Source: Actinomycetota bacterium (GTDB taxonomy: Bacteria; Actinomycetota; Acidimicrobiia; Spongiisociales; ZC4RG35). Taken from it: 6,621 bases of DNA. Under the pieces are notes generated by a model. That model saw nothing but the letters and a program-made list of their open reading frames with translations. It was not told where the DNA came from and did no database searches. A program made the translations under genes and the position numbers. Location of the stretch: positions 1 to 6,621 of the forward strand of contig QGUS01000097.1 in assembly GCA_003242515.1 (NCBI GenBank). Reading direction: 5' to 3'. Within the stretch, counting starts at the first letter, position 1. The number at the start of each line of letters is the position of its first letter. Positions 5,610 to 6,621 of the stretch are shown piece by piece.

Positions 5610-6581
5610 GTGTCCAACGACCGCCTGCGCCGGGTCGCACTCGTCGTGTGGACCGCTGTGGGGCTGGCGGTCTGCGCCTTCGTCCTGATCCGCGTCGCCG
5701 GCGCCGTCCGCGTCATCTGGCTCCCCATGGCGTTCGCCTTCGGCCTGGTCCTGCTCCTCGAACCGTCGGTGCGCTGGATGGAGAGGAGGGGGGTCCACCG
5801 CTTCATCGCCACCGCCCTCTCGTTCCTGGGTCTCGTGGCGTTCCTGGTCGCCATCACGGCACTCGTCTACCCGACCGTGCAGCGGCAGGTCACCGACTTC
5901 GCCCAGCGGCTCCCCGACCTCTACGAGGGGATCCTGGCGTGGCTCGAGGAGACGGCGGGCCGGATCGGGATCGACCTCGGCTCGTTCCTGGGCGACGGCG
6001 GGGCGTTGGCCGACTGGCTCAACGACCCGGCCAACCAGGAGACCATCCGCAACCTGCTGATCGGCTTCGGCTCCGGCGCCGGCCACCTGATCAAGGGCGT
6101 CACCGAGGCGGCGGCGGTGGCCCTGCTCGCCCCCGTCCTCGCCCTCTACCTGCTGATCGACCTGCCCCGCTTCAAGCAGAACGCCATCGGGCTGACGCCG
6201 CCTGCGCTCCGCGACGAGGTGGTCTACGTGAGCCGGGACGTCGCCCGGGCGATGGGGTCGTTCGTCCGGGGGCAGCTCCTCGTCGCGCTCATCGTGGGCG
6301 TCGCATCGAGCATCGGCATGTTCGTCATCGGCCTGCCGTTCTGGCTGCTCGTCGGGATCATCTCCGGCCTCCTCAACATGATCCCGTTCCTCGGGCCGGT
6401 CACCGGAGGCGCACTCGCATTCATCATCTCCCTGCTCAACAACGACCCATGGCAGGGCGTGGTGGCCGTGATCATCTACACGGTCATCCAGCAGATCGAC
6501 AACCACGTCATCACGCCGCTGATCCACCGCACCCGGGGGCCCCCCTCGCCGTTCGCCACCGGCATCGCCCCGTCCCCTTAA
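5610..6581 (+). CDS. AI-2E/PerM family transporter (3' end apparently disrupted)
   Basis: The readable frame gives 323 residues of a polytopic membrane protein of the AI-2E transporter (PerM/YdiK/TqsA) family, whose members export small molecules or act as antiporters; the substrate cannot be told. Hydrophobic helices lie near 10-30, 34-52, 65-88, 160-185, 222-241, 243-272 and 282-297, with the usual large extracytoplasmic region between the third and fourth (about 89-158). Family hallmarks are ALYLLIDLPRFK, the VRGQLLVALIVG helix, GLLNMIPFLGPV (253-264) and QQIDNHVITPLIHRTR. In relatives the chain continues from here with roughly 30-60 more residues forming a final helix. Here it becomes PPSPFATGIAPSP and stops, so the stop at 6579-6581 is probably not the natural end. 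Start GTG 5610 lies 9 nt after the preceding gene; no strong Shine-Dalgarno sequence is visible. Confidence 0.85.
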   Translation: MSNDRLRRVALVVWTAVGLAVCAFVLIRVAGAVRVIWLPMAFAFGLVLLLEPSVRWMERRGVHRFIATALSFLGLVAFLVAITALVYPTVQRQVTDFAQRLPDLYEGILAWLEETAGRIGIDLGSFLGDGGALADWLNDPANQETIRNLLIGFGSGAGHLIKGVTEAAAVALLAPVLALYLLIDLPRFKQNAIGLTPPALRDEVVYVSRDVARAMGSFVRGQLLVALIVGVASSIGMFVIGLPFWLLVGIISGLLNMIPFLGPVTGGALAFIISLLNNDPWQGVVAVIIYTVIQQIDNHVITPLIHRTRGPPSPFATGIAPSP

Positions 6582-6621
6582 CACATTCTACGCCGCCCCC
6601 GAATAAAAAAGGGGACAATTG
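6582..6621. other. Anomalous window end, probably degraded 3' end of the transporter gene
   Basis: After the stop, one frame off the transporter, bases 6583-6594 read T-F-Y-A, resembling the small/aromatic motif that follows SPFAT...AL in this family. The last 20 bases (A-runs, AATAAAAAAGGGG, ACAATTG) are unlike the rest of the window in base composition. No terminator hairpin or new gene is seen. Confidence 0.45.

Noticed and set aside
4737..6584. Long minus-strand open frame opposite the membrane protein and transporter
   Set aside because: Its composition (runs of Asp/Glu/Arg/Gly/His) is typical of an antisense shadow in high-GC DNA, and the + strand holds two sensible membrane proteins.
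6601..6621. A-rich stretch as a terminator for the transporter operon
   Set aside because: There is no stem before a T-run on the + strand; the A-run would suit only a minus-strand terminator, and no minus-strand gene ends here. Poor sequence at the edge explains it better.

Overview
The window is about 6.6 kb of very GC-rich DNA with the codon use and gene content of an actinobacterium. The order disA, carD, ispF, cysS, rlmB matches the conserved neighbourhood known from Mycobacterium and relatives. The DUF3263 gene followed by a LytR_C gene is a second actinobacterial pair (Rv0430/Rv0431-like). A deep-branching lineage such as Acidimicrobiia would fit, but that is a guess and not something the sequence proves. 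Almost all of the window is dense, compact and mostly housekeeping sequence. I did not find a convincing new defence, mobile or biosynthetic system.

Region 1 (1-3777, + strand) is a tight housekeeping cluster. It holds the 3' part of disA (c-di-AMP synthase), carD (RNA polymerase-binding regulator), ispF (isoprenoid precursor synthesis), cysS (cysteinyl-tRNA synthetase) and rlmB (23S rRNA 2'-O-methyltransferase). From carD onward, each stop overlaps the next start (carD/ispF 1 nt if the chosen start is right, ispF/cysS 4 nt, cysS/rlmB 26 nt), so co-transcription and translational coupling are likely. The ispD gene that usually lies between carD and ispF is absent.

Region 2 (3759-3973) holds a tRNA-Thr(UGU) gene on the minus strand. 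Its 3' half-arm overlaps the end of rlmB, so that the rlmB stop codon lies opposite the tRNA T-loop. It has a good -10 box just upstream. The remaining space is a divergent intergenic region with a GC-rich hairpin and a cluster of short direct repeats in an AT-richer island in front of the next operon.

Region 3 (3974-6621, + strand) is a probable four-gene envelope operon: a small DUF3263 protein, a membrane-anchored LytR_C protein with a threonine-rich stalk, a three-helix membrane protein with a beta-rich extracytoplasmic domain resembling the LiaF/DUF4097 'toast-rack' fold, and an AI-2E/PerM-type membrane transporter. The first three genes overlap by 4 nt at each junction, and the transporter follows after 9 nt. 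The transporter reading frame falls apart in the last 85 or so bases of the window, where the sequence also changes character. This looks more like poor sequence at a contig end than a true C-terminus.
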